From contig JACRLX010000021.1 of NCBI GenBank assembly GCA_016235165.1, forward strand, positions 310,001 to 374,000: a DNA stretch of 64,000 bases. The letters are read 5' to 3'. This document shows positions 16,898 to 27,100 of this stretch, in pieces (position 1 is the first letter of the stretch; each line of letters opens with the position of its first letter). Position numbers and translations under genes: made by a program. Below the pieces are notes generated by a model that saw nothing but the letters and a program-made list of their open reading frames with translations, was not told where the DNA came from and made no database searches. Origin of the DNA: Rhodocyclales bacterium. Lineage in GTDB: Bacteria > Pseudomonadota > Gammaproteobacteria > Burkholderiales > Rhodocyclaceae.

Positions 16898-17749
16898 TCA
16901 GGGATTATCGCGCACTCGCAGGAAGCGCGGGAAACGCGGCATGCCGCCGGGGGTCAGCTCGCGATAGCGGTAGGTCACCTGGGTACCCAGGGGCGGCGGG
17001 TTGCGCCGCCATGCGTCCGTCAGGCCGCTGCCCAGCGAGAAATGGCGTCCATCCGGCAATTCCATGCGCAGCGCGCCCAGCCTGCCGGCATGCCTGCCTT
17101 TGCCGGGAAGGTGTCCGACCACGGTCGCCTCCGCATCCAGCCACGGCGTGTACTTCAGCAAGGCAGTGGAGCGGCCGGTTTCGTAGGCGGCATCTGCCCG
17201 ATGCAGCATCAAGCCCTCGCCCCCGGCGCGCAAGATCTCGTCGAGTTTGTTTTTCAGGGCCTCTGCGTCAGCCAGGCGAAACTGCGGGATGACCGCAAGC
17301 CAGGGACGATGTGCCACCGCGACGATGCCCTGCATCCGTTCGATCCGCACGCTGAAGGTGCCGGCGGCACCCGGCAGTTCGAACACCATGTAGCGCACGC
17401 GTCGCCATGCCGCGTCGTCCGGCACGTGGCGGCGCACGATCGCCGACAGCTCATCGAAGCGCCCGCGCCCCAGCCAGAGCTCGCCGTCGAGTGCCTCGGC
17501 GGGCAGTCCGTCAAGAAACCATGGCGGCGCCGGCACCGGATTGCCGCTGCGAAACCTGAGCACGCGTCCGTCCCAGAATGCGCGTACGCCGTCCAGCTTT
17601 TCACTGATCCAGTAATCCGGGACATCGATTCCGCCGCGATAGCGCTCGGCCAACAACAGGGACGGTGCAGTGGACTCCGCGGCGGAAACCGTCGGCGGAG
17701 CAGCAATCAGCAAAGCAAAGGCGCAGGCCAGCCCGCGCCAGTCAAGCAT
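16898..17749 (-). CDS. ligE: Periplasmic ATP-dependent DNA ligase, LigE type
   Basis: A 283-residue minimal ligase: adenylation domain plus OB fold, no zinc finger or BRCT. Residues 1-23 are a signal peptide ending VSA-AES, so it is probably exported. The adenylated Lys is K51 in SEKLDGVRAFWDG (motif I). Later motifs are MVFELPG (III-like), GGEGLMLH (IV) and ALLKYTPWLDAEATVVG (V). Exported LigE proteins of proteobacteria are linked to handling extracellular DNA in uptake or biofilms. Its first 8 bases overlap capI, an odd place for a DNA enzyme. Confidence 0.88.
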   Translation of the reverse strand: MLDWRGLACAFALLIAAPPTVSAAESTAPSLLLAERYRGGIDVPDYWISEKLDGVRAFWDGRVLRFRSGNPVPAPPWFLDGLPAEALDGELWLGRGRFDELSAIVRRHVPDDAAWRRVRYMVFELPGAAGTFSVRIERMQGIVAVAHRPWLAVIPQFRLADAEALKNKLDEILRAGGEGLMLHRADAAYETGRSTALLKYTPWLDAEATVVGHLPGKGRHAGRLGALRMELPDGRHFSLGSGLTDAWRRNPPPLGTQVTYRYRELTPGGMPRFPRFLRVRDNP

Positions 17750-18749
17750 GCATGTAGCTCCGATACCACTCGACGAACCGTCTCACACCTTCCGTCACCG
17801 GCGTCTTCGGCGCAAAGCCGGTAATGCGATTGAGTTCCGTGGTGTCAGCATGCGTCGCCGGTACGTCACCGTCCTGCAAAGGCAGGAAGTTCTTCGTCGC
17901 CGTCTTGCCCAACGCCTGTTCCAGCGCTTCGATATAGGCCATCAGCTCGACCGGCTGGTGGTTGCCGATATTGAACACGCGATACGGCGCCCAACTCGTC
18001 GCCGGATCCGGCGCCTGCTTGTCGAAGGCCGGGTTCGCCAACGGCGGCCGGTCGAGGACACGGATCACGCCCTCGGCGATGTCGTCGATATAGGTGAAGT
18101 CGCGGCGCATCCTGCCGTGGTTGAAGACGTCGATCGGCCTATCCTCGATGATCGCCTTGGCGAACAGGAACAGGGCCATGTCCGGCCGGCCCCAGGGTCC
18201 ATACACGGTAAAGAAACGCAGGCCGGTGGTCGGTACATTGAACAGATGGCTATAGGTATGCGCCATCAGCTCGTTGGACTTCTTGGTCGCAGCGTAGAGG
18301 CTCACCGGATGATCGACGTTGTCGTGTTCCGAGAAAGGCATGCGCTCGTTGCCGCCGTAGATGCTGGAACTGCTGGCATAAACGAAATGCTCGACCCCCG
18401 CGTGGCGGCAGCCTTCGAGGATATTGACGAAGCCGACCACATTGCTATCGACATAGGCATGGGGGTTGACCAGCGAATAGCGCACCCCGGCCTGGGCCGC
18501 GAGGTTGATCACGCCTTGTGGCCGCTCCCGCTCGAACAGCTCGGCCATGCCGGCACGATCGGAGATATCGAGCCGCGACAGCTTGAAACGCGGATTCGGG
18601 GTCAGGCGCGCAAGGCGGGCTTCCTTGAGCGCGACATCGTAGTAGTCGTTGAGGTTGTCGACGCCGATGACCTCATCGCCGCGGGCCAGCAGGCGCTCGC
18701 AGACGTGCATGCCGATAAAACCGGCAGCGCCGGTGAGCAGGATTTTCAT
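17742..18749 (-). CDS. NAD-dependent epimerase, CapI-like (UDP-glucuronate 4-epimerase)
   Basis: A 335-residue extended SDR. It has ILLTGAAGFIGMHVCERLL, then GVDNLNDYYDVALKEARL (a CapI hallmark), NLAAQAGVRYSLVNP, and Tyr/Lys in SLYAATKKSNELMAH. Family members interconvert UDP-glucuronate and UDP-galacturonate for capsule or LPS core. It shares one base with the upstream glycosyltransferase stop (TAATG) and overlaps ligE by 8 bases. Confidence 0.88.
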   Translation of the reverse strand: MKILLTGAAGFIGMHVCERLLARGDEVIGVDNLNDYYDVALKEARLARLTPNPRFKLSRLDISDRAGMAELFERERPQGVINLAAQAGVRYSLVNPHAYVDSNVVGFVNILEGCRHAGVEHFVYASSSSIYGGNERMPFSEHDNVDHPVSLYAATKKSNELMAHTYSHLFNVPTTGLRFFTVYGPWGRPDMALFLFAKAIIEDRPIDVFNHGRMRRDFTYIDDIAEGVIRVLDRPPLANPAFDKQAPDPATSWAPYRVFNIGNHQPVELMAYIEALEQALGKTATKNFLPLQDGDVPATHADTTELNRITGFAPKTPVTEGVRRFVEWYRSYMHA

Positions 18750-19510
18750 TAGCTGCTTCTCTGAAAAGCCAGCATTTTCGCATACTTGGCGAAGCTGGCC
18801 TGGCAGCCGATGAGGATGTGGATCAGGCCCGGCAAGCCGTCGAGCAGGCCAAGGCGCAGGAAATAGAACTTGATGAAGCGCAACAAAGGCGAGATCAGCA
18901 ATTGCGCCACACCAGCGCGCTTGCCACGCGCCAGGGCTTGCTCCGCGGCCAGGGTGCTGTAACGGTTCTGCTTGGCGAGGTAGCTATCCAGCGACTCGGC
19001 GGAATCGTGCAGCAAATCGCCCTGCAAGCTACCGGTTTCACCCTCCACAATCACCCGCTCATGTACCGGATCGTCCGACCAGCGCGCGTGGCGACGGTCG
19101 AAAAGGCGCAAGCTCCAGTCCGGATAACCTTCGCCATGGCGCAGGTAGCGCCCCATGAAACGGTTGCAGCGGGCGAAGCGGTAGGACTTATAAGTCGGCG
19201 CTGGCAGTACGGCGAGGATGGATGCGCGCAAGGACTCGCTGACGCGCTCGTCGGCATCGATGCACAACACCCAGTCGTTGCCCGCCTGGTCCACCGCAAA
19301 CTGCTTCTGCGGCCCGAAGCCACGCCATTCGCTTTCGATCACCCGCGCACCATGTTGCGCCGCCAGCTCGCGCGTACCGTCCCGGCTTCCCGCATCAACC
19401 ACCACGATTTCGTCGCAGAAATCCAGGCTGGCCAGGCACTCGGGCAAGGACCCGGCGGCATCGCGGGTGATCAGCACCGCCGAAAGCCTGGTCCGGGGTT
19501 CAGGCTGCAT
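18749..19510 (-). CDS. Family 2 glycosyltransferase, WaaE/KdtX-like
   Basis: A 253-residue GT-A enzyme. The N-terminal SAVLITRDAAGSLPECLASL and VVVDAGSRDGT are typical GT2 strands. The metal-binding DXD is in VLCIDADERVSES. WRGFGPQKQFAVDQA, then YPDWSLRLFDRRHARW and DPVHE match the WaaE/KdtX group, which adds a sugar to inner-core LPS heptose. It lies back to back with waaC and waaA, which supports an LPS-core role. Confidence 0.85.
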   Translation of the reverse strand: MQPEPRTRLSAVLITRDAAGSLPECLASLDFCDEIVVVDAGSRDGTRELAAQHGARVIESEWRGFGPQKQFAVDQAGNDWVLCIDADERVSESLRASILAVLPAPTYKSYRFARCNRFMGRYLRHGEGYPDWSLRLFDRRHARWSDDPVHERVIVEGETGSLQGDLLHDSAESLDSYLAKQNRYSTLAAEQALARGKRAGVAQLLISPLLRFIKFYFLRLGLLDGLPGLIHILIGCQASFAKYAKMLAFQRSS

Positions 19511-19517
19511 GGGTGGA

Positions 19518-19523
19518 TATAAT
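19518..19523 (+). promoter_or_regulatory. TATAAT -10 box in the waaC / glycosyltransferase divergent gap
   Basis: A perfect TATAAT lies in the 62-base gap between the divergent glycosyltransferase and waaC, 49 bases before the waaC ATG. No good -35 is visible 17 bases upstream, so the promoter may rely on an activator or be weak. The same AT-rich patch could serve the minus-strand gene. Confidence 0.45.
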
Positions 19524-19572
19524 TCGCATACTTCGCATTCTACGGCGCAAGGCGTCAGCTCCCGCCTTTCCG

Positions 19573-20547
19573 ATGCGCATTCTCCTGATCAAGACCTCCT
19601 CGCTCGGCGACGTGGTGCACAACCTGCCGGTAGTCACCGATTTGCGCCGCCACTTCCCCACTGCCCACATCGAATGGGTGGTCGAGGAAACTTTCGCCGA
19701 CATCCCGCGACTGCACCCCGGGGTCAGCGAGGTCATCCCGGTGGCAATGCGCCGCTGGCGCCGCGGGCTAACCAGCCCGGCCACGCGCAATGAATTCGGT
19801 GCCCTGCGCAAACGGCTGAGCAGCGTGCGCTACAACTTGGCGATCGACACCCAGGGCTTGCTCAAGAGCGCCTTGATCACGCGTCTGGCGCAGGCGCGCC
19901 GCTGCGGCTACGCCTGGCGCTCCGCGCGCGAACCCCTGGCCAGCCGTTTTTACGACGAACGCCATGCCGTGTCCCGCGAGCTTCACGCCGTCGAGCGCAA
20001 CCGGCGCCTGGTAGCGCTGTGCGCCGGCTACGCCGTCGACGGCCCGCCCGACTATGGAATTGTTTCCGCCAGCGCACCGATCACTCTGTCGGGGACAGGT
20101 AACGGACTGCCAGCCTTCGATTTCCCCTACGCCTTGCTGCTCACCGCCACATCGCGCGACGACAAGCTGTGGCCGGAAGCCTCCTGGGTCGTGCTTGGCC
20201 TGTACTTGCGAGCGCGCGGCATAGCGAGTCGCCTGCCGGCCGGCACCACAGCCGAATTCCAGCGCGCACAGCGCATTGCCGCGCAGATCCCTGGCGCCGC
20301 GGCGCTGGCGCCTTCCCGCCTCGGCGACCTGGCGCAACGAATCGCCGGCGCCACTCTCGTCGTCGGCGTCGACACCGGCCTGGTGCACCTCGGGGCCGCG
20401 ATGGGTCGTCCCACGCTGGCCCTGTTCGCCGCCTCCGATCCGACGCTGACTGGCATCCTGGCCCCCACGCCGGCAATCAACCTCGGCGCGCGCGGCCAGC
20501 CGCCATCGGTCGACGCCGCCACGGCGGCTGTCGCCGAACTGATTTGA
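19573..20547 (+). CDS. waaC: Lipopolysaccharide heptosyltransferase I
   Basis: A 324-residue GT9 enzyme. It opens MRILLIKTSSLGDVVHNLP, the heptosyltransferase N-terminus with the catalytic Asp, and has VGVDTGLVHLGAAMGRPT in the C-terminal nucleotide-sugar domain. It adds the first heptose to Kdo2-lipid A at the inner membrane. In-frame sequence upstream of this ATG has no homology. Its stop shares one base with the waaA start (TGATG). Confidence 0.93.
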   Translation: MRILLIKTSSLGDVVHNLPVVTDLRRHFPTAHIEWVVEETFADIPRLHPGVSEVIPVAMRRWRRGLTSPATRNEFGALRKRLSSVRYNLAIDTQGLLKSALITRLAQARRCGYAWRSAREPLASRFYDERHAVSRELHAVERNRRLVALCAGYAVDGPPDYGIVSASAPITLSGTGNGLPAFDFPYALLLTATSRDDKLWPEASWVVLGLYLRARGIASRLPAGTTAEFQRAQRIAAQIPGAAALAPSRLGDLAQRIAGATLVVGVDTGLVHLGAAMGRPTLALFAASDPTLTGILAPTPAINLGARGQPPSVDAATAAVAELI

Positions 20548-21833
20548 TGGCGCGGTGGCTTTATTCGGCGCTGGTTCTCGCGCTCCTGCCCTGGGCGCTT
20601 GCCCATCTCCTCTGGCGCGGCCGGCGCCAGCCGGCTTACCTGTCGCACTGGAACGAGCGCTTCGCGCGCTATAACGGCAGCGACGGGAATCGTTCGCCAA
20701 CCATCTGGCTGCATGCCGTATCGGTCGGCGAAACCCGGGCGGCGCAACCGCTGGTAAATGCCCTGCGCGAGGTCTACCCCGGCCATCGCATCCTGTTCAC
20801 CCACATGACACCCACCGGGCGCGAAACCTCGGAGGCGTTGTACGGCGACGGCGTGCGTCGGGTCTATCTGCCCTATGACACTCCCGGTGCGATGCGTCGC
20901 TTCCTGCGCCATTTTCGTCCCGACTTCGGCCTGATCATGGAAACCGAACTGTGGCCCAACCTGATCGCCGCCTGTCGCGCGGAATCGGTGCCCTTGCTGC
21001 TGGTGAACGCCCGCCTGTCCGGGCGTTCCGCGCGTCGTTATGCGCGCTTTCCCGCGCTGACCCGGCAGGCCCTGGGCGGGCTAAACGCCATCGCCGCGCA
21101 AGCACCCGCGGACGCCGAGCGCCTGAAGTCGCTCGGAGCGGGTGAAGTCACGATCACCGGCAACCTCAAGTTCGACATCGCCGTGCCGCCGTCCCAGATC
21201 GAGCTGGGCGGGGAGCTGCGTCGCCGCTGCGGGACTCGTCCCGTCTGGCTTGCCGCCAGCACGCGCGAGGGTGAGGAGAGCCTGATCCTCGATGCCTGGC
21301 GCAAAGTGGTGCCCGGAGCAGGCTCATCAACGGCGGGCGCCGCCGGCACGGCTTTGCTGGTGATCGTTCCGCGTCATCCCCAGCGCTTCGACGACGTCGC
21401 CCGCCTCGCCGGCGAACGCGGGTTCCGCATGCAACGGCGCAGCGAAGGCGGCGTGATCGCCGCGGAAACCGACGTGCTGGTGGGCGACAGCATGGGCGAA
21501 ATGTTCGCCTGGTACCTCTCGGCCGACCTTGCCTTCATCGGCGGCAGCCTGCTGGATTACGGCAGCCAGAACCTGATCGAGGCCGCCGCTTGCGGCACGC
21601 CGATCCTGATCGGTCCATCCACGCGCAACTTCGCCGATGCCGCGCGTGAAGCCCTGGCCTGCGGCGCGGCACAAGCGATACGTGATGCGGATGAATTGAT
21701 TGCCGCCGTCACCGCGCTGCTGCCAGACCCAAGCACGCGTGCGCGCATGGCTGCCGCCGGAAAGGCATTCGCCGAGCGCCATCGCGGCGCCACGGCAAGG
21801 ACCATGGAGCTGATCAGTCGAGCAGTGCGTTGA
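20547..21833 (+). CDS. waaA: 3-deoxy-D-manno-octulosonic acid (Kdo) transferase
   Basis: A 428-residue GT30 enzyme. An N-terminal membrane anchor (LYSALVLALLPWALAHLLW) precedes IWLHAVSVGETRAAQPLV, FTHMTPTGRETS, METELWPNL and NARLSGRSARRY, all classic WaaA segments. The C-terminal half has FIGGSLLDYGSQNLIEAAACG. It transfers Kdo to lipid IVA. The 3' end overlaps the convergent tolC gene by 20 bases, so no terminator separates the two transcripts. Confidence 0.94.
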   Translation: MARWLYSALVLALLPWALAHLLWRGRRQPAYLSHWNERFARYNGSDGNRSPTIWLHAVSVGETRAAQPLVNALREVYPGHRILFTHMTPTGRETSEALYGDGVRRVYLPYDTPGAMRRFLRHFRPDFGLIMETELWPNLIAACRAESVPLLLVNARLSGRSARRYARFPALTRQALGGLNAIAAQAPADAERLKSLGAGEVTITGNLKFDIAVPPSQIELGGELRRRCGTRPVWLAASTREGEESLILDAWRKVVPGAGSSTAGAAGTALLVIVPRHPQRFDDVARLAGERGFRMQRRSEGGVIAAETDVLVGDSMGEMFAWYLSADLAFIGGSLLDYGSQNLIEAAACGTPILIGPSTRNFADAAREALACGAAQAIRDADELIAAVTALLPDPSTRARMAAAGKAFAERHRGATARTMELISRAVR

Positions 21834-23136
21834 TCGCGGCGACGTCTTCTTCGCCCAGGGTGCCAGCGGCGGCCTTCAGCTTGAGCAGAGCACCCAGCGT
21901 ATCCAGCCTGGCCTTGGCCAGCTTCTGTCGCGTATCGAACAACTGGCTCTGCGCGTTCAGCACGTCGATGTTGATGCGCACACCGACCTCGTAACCCAGC
22001 TTGTTCGAATCCACCGCCGACTGCGAGGATGTGATCGCCGCCTCGTAAGCCTTGACCTGCGCCAGCCCGGAACTGACGCCGAGATAGGCCTGGCGCGCGT
22101 TCAGCGCCGCGCCGCGCCGCGCGTTGTCGAGATCGGCCGCCGCCTTTTCCTTCAAGGCGACCGCCTCGCGATCCTTGGACATCGTCGCCCCGCCGGAAAA
22201 CAAGGGAATCGACAATTGCACGCCAATGGTACTGCTGGTGCTGTCGGTGCCGCTGCCGGCGGTCGAACTGAAGCCGCTGCCGGCCTTGCCGTGGGTGGCA
22301 ACGAGGTCCAGCGTCGGGTAGTGGCCGGCGCGCTGTTTTTCGACTTCGCGCTGGGCGATCTCGCTCAGCGCCTGGTAAATCTGCACCGAGGCGCTGCCGG
22401 ACTCCGCCAGTTCCACCCACTTGTTGATGTCGGCCGGCTGCGGGGTCGCCAGCTGCACGCCGCCACGCAGGTTCTTCAGCCCTTCGGGTTCCTTGCCAAT
22501 GACACTGCGCAAGGCCTGGCGCTTGACCGCCAGATCGTTTTCCGCCGCGATTTCCTGGGCCGATGTGAGGTCGAAGCGCGCCTGGGCTTCATGGGTGTCG
22601 GTGATGGTTGCGGTACCGACTTCGAAATTGCGCTTTGCCGATTCAAGCTGCTCGGTGATCGCCACTTTCTGCGCCTTTGCCGTGGCCAGCACGTCCTGCG
22701 CCAGCAATACATCGAAATAGGCCTGGGCGACGCGCACGATCAAATCCTGGCGGGCGGCAACGAACTGAGCTTCGGCCTGTGCCACGGCGAGCTCGGACTG
22801 GGTATAGCCGACCCAGTTCTGCCAACGGAACAGGGGTTGCGTCAGCTGCACCGTCCAGCCATTGGTGTTGTACTGGGTGGTGGCGGTGGTGGCACCATTT
22901 ACCCGCCGCGTGGTATCAATGTCGTTCCACGTCGAGTTGGCCGACAGCCCGATCGTCGGCAGCAAGCCGGAGCGGCCCTGCGGCAGCTTTTCCTGCCCGG
23001 CCGCCAACGCGGCGCGCGCCGCGGCGAACTGCGCATCGTAGGCGACGGCGTCCCGATACACGCCCAACAGGTCGGCGCCATGGGCAAGGCCTGTGGCAAT
23101 ACAGCCGGCGAGGATCAGGGGCAAGGTCTTCTTCAT
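21814..23136 (-). CDS. tolC: TolC family outer-membrane efflux protein
   Basis: A 440-residue TolC-type channel with signal peptide MKKTLPLILAGCIATGLAHG. Two OEP repeats of long amphipathic helices follow: DAQFAAARAALAAGQEKLPQ and LIVRVAQAYFDVLLAQDVL in the first, GAALNARQAYLGVSSGLAQV and VGVRINIDVLNAQSQLFDTR in the second. It forms the outer-membrane duct for tripartite pumps or type I secretion. It follows the rhodanese gene by 19 bases, in an operon with pcm, and lies about 1 kb from the RND operon it may serve. Confidence 0.92.
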   Translation of the reverse strand: MKKTLPLILAGCIATGLAHGADLLGVYRDAVAYDAQFAAARAALAAGQEKLPQGRSGLLPTIGLSANSTWNDIDTTRRVNGATTATTQYNTNGWTVQLTQPLFRWQNWVGYTQSELAVAQAEAQFVAARQDLIVRVAQAYFDVLLAQDVLATAKAQKVAITEQLESAKRNFEVGTATITDTHEAQARFDLTSAQEIAAENDLAVKRQALRSVIGKEPEGLKNLRGGVQLATPQPADINKWVELAESGSASVQIYQALSEIAQREVEKQRAGHYPTLDLVATHGKAGSGFSSTAGSGTDSTSSTIGVQLSIPLFSGGATMSKDREAVALKEKAAADLDNARRGAALNARQAYLGVSSGLAQVKAYEAAITSSQSAVDSNKLGYEVGVRINIDVLNAQSQLFDTRQKLAKARLDTLGALLKLKAAAGTLGEEDVAAINALLD

Positions 23137-23155
23137 AAGTACTCCACGGCTCAAT

Positions 23156-23479
23156 TCAATACGTTGGCATTTTCGGATCGACATCCCGCGCCCAGGCGGC
23201 AACGCCACCTTGCAGGTTGATGATGCCGGTGTAGCCCATTTGCTCCAGGAACATGCCGGCCTGGAAGCTGCGGGCGCCATGGTGGCAGACCATGACGATG
23301 TCGGCGTCCTTCTTCAATTCGCGGTAACGCGCCGGTATGCCGCGCATCGGCATCGAGAGCGAACCGGCAATGCGACAGACCTCGAATTCCCAGGGTTCGC
23401 GCACGTCGAGCAGCACCGGCCTGGCGCGTTGGGAATCGGCCAGCCATGCCTGCAATTGCGTCGCCGACAACTGGCGCAT
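23156..23479 (-). CDS. Single-domain rhodanese-like protein
   Basis: A 107-residue rhodanese domain. It has VLLDVREPWEFEVCRIAGS and the active-site loop VMVCHHGARS with the sulfur-carrying Cys, then GYTGIINLQGGVAAW. It likely carries persulfide or acts as a sulfurtransferase in the cytoplasm. It shares one base with the pcm stop (TGATG). The pcm-rhodanese-tolC order recurs in betaproteobacteria, so the linkage is old rather than recent. Confidence 0.9.
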   Translation of the reverse strand: MRQLSATQLQAWLADSQRARPVLLDVREPWEFEVCRIAGSLSMPMRGIPARYRELKKDADIVMVCHHGARSFQAGMFLEQMGYTGIINLQGGVAAWARDVDPKMPTY

Positions 23480-24129
23480 CAGAACACGAATTTCCGCGCC
23501 GGCTCGGCCTCGCGCAAGGCGGCGACTTCGATTTCGAACACCGCGACACGACGGAAATCGTCGCCGACGCGGGTGTAAAGCACCGCTTCCTTGGCTGGCG
23601 ATTCGCCTTCGATGGCGAACAGGCGACCGCCCGGCTTGAGCTGTTCGAGCAGCGCGCGCGGCACCTTGTGCACCGAGCCGGACACCATCACGGCATCGTA
23701 GGGGGCGTGCGCGGCGAGTCCGGCGAGGCCGTTACCAACCTCGACCACGACATTGCTGACGCCGGCGCGCAGCAGATTGGCGCGCGCGATTTCCGCCTGC
23801 TGCGCATCGATTTCCACCGACCAGACGTGGTCGGCATGCGCGCCGAGCAGGGCCGCCATGTAACCCGAGCCGGTGCCGACTTCCAGCACGTTTTCATGCT
23901 TTTTCATTGCCAGCGCCTGCAGGGCATGGGCTTCGACCTTGGGGGCGAACATCGCCGTGCCGTTATCCAGCGCGATCTCGGTGTCAGCGAAAGCCAGGCG
24001 ACGATGTACCGCCGGAACGAACTCCTCGCGCTTGACGACGTGGAGAACATCCAGCACGTCGGGGTCGAGCACCTTCCACGGACGCAGTTGCTGCTCGATC
24101 ATGTTGTAGCGGGCCTGCTCGAAGTTCAT
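23479..24129 (-). CDS. pcm: Protein-L-isoaspartate O-methyltransferase family protein
   Basis: A 216-residue SAM methyltransferase. Motif I is VLEVGTGSGYMAALLGA, with VWSVEIDAQQAEIA after it, and the family's N-terminal segment reads MIEQQLRPWKVLDPDVLDVL. It would methylate isoaspartyl residues to start protein repair. An extended -10 promoter and AGGAGA ribosome-binding site lie just upstream. Confidence 0.9.
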   Translation of the reverse strand: MNFEQARYNMIEQQLRPWKVLDPDVLDVLHVVKREEFVPAVHRRLAFADTEIALDNGTAMFAPKVEAHALQALAMKKHENVLEVGTGSGYMAALLGAHADHVWSVEIDAQQAEIARANLLRAGVSNVVVEVGNGLAGLAAHAPYDAVMVSGSVHKVPRALLEQLKPGGRLFAIEGESPAKEAVLYTRVGDDFRRVAVFEIEVAALREAEPARKFVF

Positions 24130-24147
24130 GATTTCTCCTGAGAATCT

Positions 24148-24156
24148 ATATTAGCA
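24148..24156 (-). promoter_or_regulatory. Extended -10 promoter for pcm-rhodanese-tolC, inside an ATTAG-N6-CTAAT repeat
   Basis: The minus strand reads TGCTAATAT (extended -10) about 19 bases before the pcm ATG, in a strikingly AT-rich patch of an otherwise GC-rich region. An inverted repeat ATTAG-N6-CTAAT (24150-24165) overlaps it and may bind a regulator. No -35 is apparent, as expected for an extended -10 promoter. Confidence 0.42.
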
Positions 24157-24193
24157 TAATCTAATGCACGGCCGGGCCGGCGAGGCGTGGATT

Positions 24194-27100
24194 CTACGCC
24201 TCCGCCGCCATCGATTCGGGCTCGCGCACCCGGAACCAGGCGGCGTAGAGCGCCGGCAGGAACAGGCAGGTCAGCACCGTGGCGACGATCAGGCCGCCCA
24301 TGATGGCCACCGCCATCGGCCCCCAGAACACCTGGCGCGTTAACGGGATCATGGCGAAGATCGCCGCGCCGGCGGTCAGCACGATGGGCCGGAAGCGGCG
24401 CACGGTGGAACCGACGATGGCCTCCCATTCGCTCTTGCCGGCCTGCTCGTCCTGTTCGATCTGGTCCACCAGGATCACCGAATTGCGCAGGATCATGCCC
24501 ATCAGTGCAATCACGCCCAGATTGGCGACGAAACCGTAGGGCACCCTGAAGATCAGCAGCGCCAGCGTCACCCCGATCAAGCCCAGCGGCGCCGTGAGCA
24601 GCACCATGAAGGTCCGCGAAAGGCTTTGCAACTGCATCATCAGCAGGGTAATCACGCCGACGATCATCAGCGGCACCACGGCCTTGATCGAATTCTCGCC
24701 CTTGGCCGACTCTTCGGTGGAACCGCCGAGCTCGATGCGGAAGCCGGGCGGCAGCTTGGCGCGCAGTTCCAGCAGTTGCGCATCGATCTGCGCCGAGATC
24801 GCGGCCGGCTGCATGGCGCCGACAGCGTCGGCGCGCACGGTAATCGTCGGCAGGCGGTCGCGGCGCCAGATCAGGCCTTCCTCCAGCACCGGCACCAGCT
24901 TTGCCACCTGCGCCAACGGTATGTGGCGCCCGCTGGCGGACACGATGTCGAGGTCGGGCAGACGCGCCAGGCTGCGCGGATCGGTGCCCCCCTCTCCGCG
25001 ACCGGCATCGGCGCGCCAGACCACGTCGATCAGCTGGTCGGCTTCGCGATACTGCGTCACGGTGGCGCCGACCAGCCAGCCCTGCAGCATCAGGGCCACA
25101 TCCTGGCTAGCCACACCCAGCGCCCGCGCCCGTTCCTGGTCGATTTCGACGCGCACCGACTTGACCTTGTCGTTCCAGTCGAAATTGACGTTGCGCAGGC
25201 TGGGGTGCGCCCGCATCACGGCGGCAATGCCTTCCGCGTTGTCGCGCAGGGCGGCAAGGTCTTCGCCAAGCACGCGGAACTGTACCGGGTAACCGACCGG
25301 CGGGCCGTTCTCCAGGCGCACCACGCGCAGCCGCAGGTGCGACCAGGCGCCGTCGGCGGACTCGAAGGCCTGCTCCAGGCGTTGCTTGACGATCTCGCGC
25401 TCCTTGAGGCCCTTGGTCACGATCACCATCTGTCCGAAGTTGTCGGCGAACAGCTGCTGGTCGAGCGAGAGGAAGAAGCGCGGCGCGCCGTTGCCGACGT
25501 AGGACGACCACGAAGCGATGTTGTCGTCCTTTTCCAGCAAGGCCTCGACCCGCTTGACTTCGCGCGCCGTGGCTTTCAGCGAAGCGCCCTGCGGCAGCCA
25601 AATGTCGATCATGATCTCGGGGCGGCTGGCGGCGGGAAAGAACTGTTTCTGCACGCCCTTGTTGAAGGCCACCAGCGACAGGCCGAAGACGCCGATGGTG
25701 GCGACTATCACCAGCCAGCGATGGCGCAGGCACCACACCACCAAGGCGCGAAAACGCCGGTAGAAGGGGGAATCGTAGATGTCGCCGCCGTGCTTCTCGC
25801 CAATCGCGCGCAGCTTCGCCGGATCCAGCAGCCGGTAGCCCAGCCAGGGCGTGAACACCACGGCGACGATCCAGGAGGCCAGCAGGGCGATGGTCACCAC
25901 CTGGAAAATCGAAATCGTGTATTCACCCGCGCCAGACTTGGCAAAGCCCACCGGCGTGAAGCCGGCGGCGGTGATCAGGGTGCCGGTCAGCATCGGAAAG
26001 GCGGTCGAGGTATAGGCAAAGGTGGCGGCCTTGAAGCGGTCCCAGCCCTGCTCCATTTTCACCACCATCATTTCCGCGGCGATGATCGCATCATCGACCA
26101 GCAGGCCCAGGGCGATCACCAGCGCCCCCAGCGAAATCCTTTGCAGGTCGATGCCGAACACGCTCATGGCGACGAAGCTCATCGCCAGCACCAGCGGGAT
26201 CGACAGCGCCACTACGGTGCCGGTACGCCAGCCGAGGCTGAGGAAGGACACTGCGAGCACGATCAGCATCGCCTCGCCCAAGGTGCTGACGAAGAGGTTG
26301 AGCGAAGTCTTGACGATCTGCGGCTGGTCGAACACGGTATGCACGTCCATGCCCAGCGGCAGATCCTGCTTCAGGCGATCCATGGTCGCGGACAGGTTGT
26401 CGCCCAGCGCGATCACATTGCCACCCTTGGCCATGACGATGCCGAGCCCGATCGCATCGCGGCCGGCGACGCGCATGCGCGGCTGTGGCGGATCGGCCAG
26501 GCCGCGCGTCACGCGGGCGATGTCGCCGAGGCGGAAACTGCGCCCGCTGACAGCCAGGCTGGCTTCGCGCAGGGCGTCGACGCTGTCGAACGGGCCGCTG
26601 ACGCGCAGGCGCACGCGATCGGTCTCGGTTTCGACCTGGCCGGCGGGCACCACGGCATTCTGCCGTTGCAGGGCATCGAACACCTGGGTCGGCACCAGAC
26701 CCATCGACGCCAGCCGCGCCGGGCTGGCGTCGATGTAAATCTTCTCGTCCTGCACACCGATCAGCTCGATCTTCTTCACATCCGCAACGCGGCGCAGCTC
26801 GCGCGCCAAGCGGTCGGCCTCGCGGCGCAGATCGCCCATGCCGTAGCCGGCCTTGTCGTCACGCGCGACCAGGGCGAAAACCTTGATCTGCACGTCGCCG
26901 AACTCGTCGTTGGGGAAAGGCCCTTGCACGCCGGCCGGCAGGGTATGGCGGATGTCGTCGAGTTTCTTGCGTACCTGGCGCCAGGCCTCGGGAACCTCGG
27001 TTTTCGGCGTGTAGTCCTTGAGGATGACGATGGTCAGCGATTCGCCCGGCTTCGACGCCGTGCGCAGCACATCGACCCAGGGGGTTTCGGCCAGCTTCTT

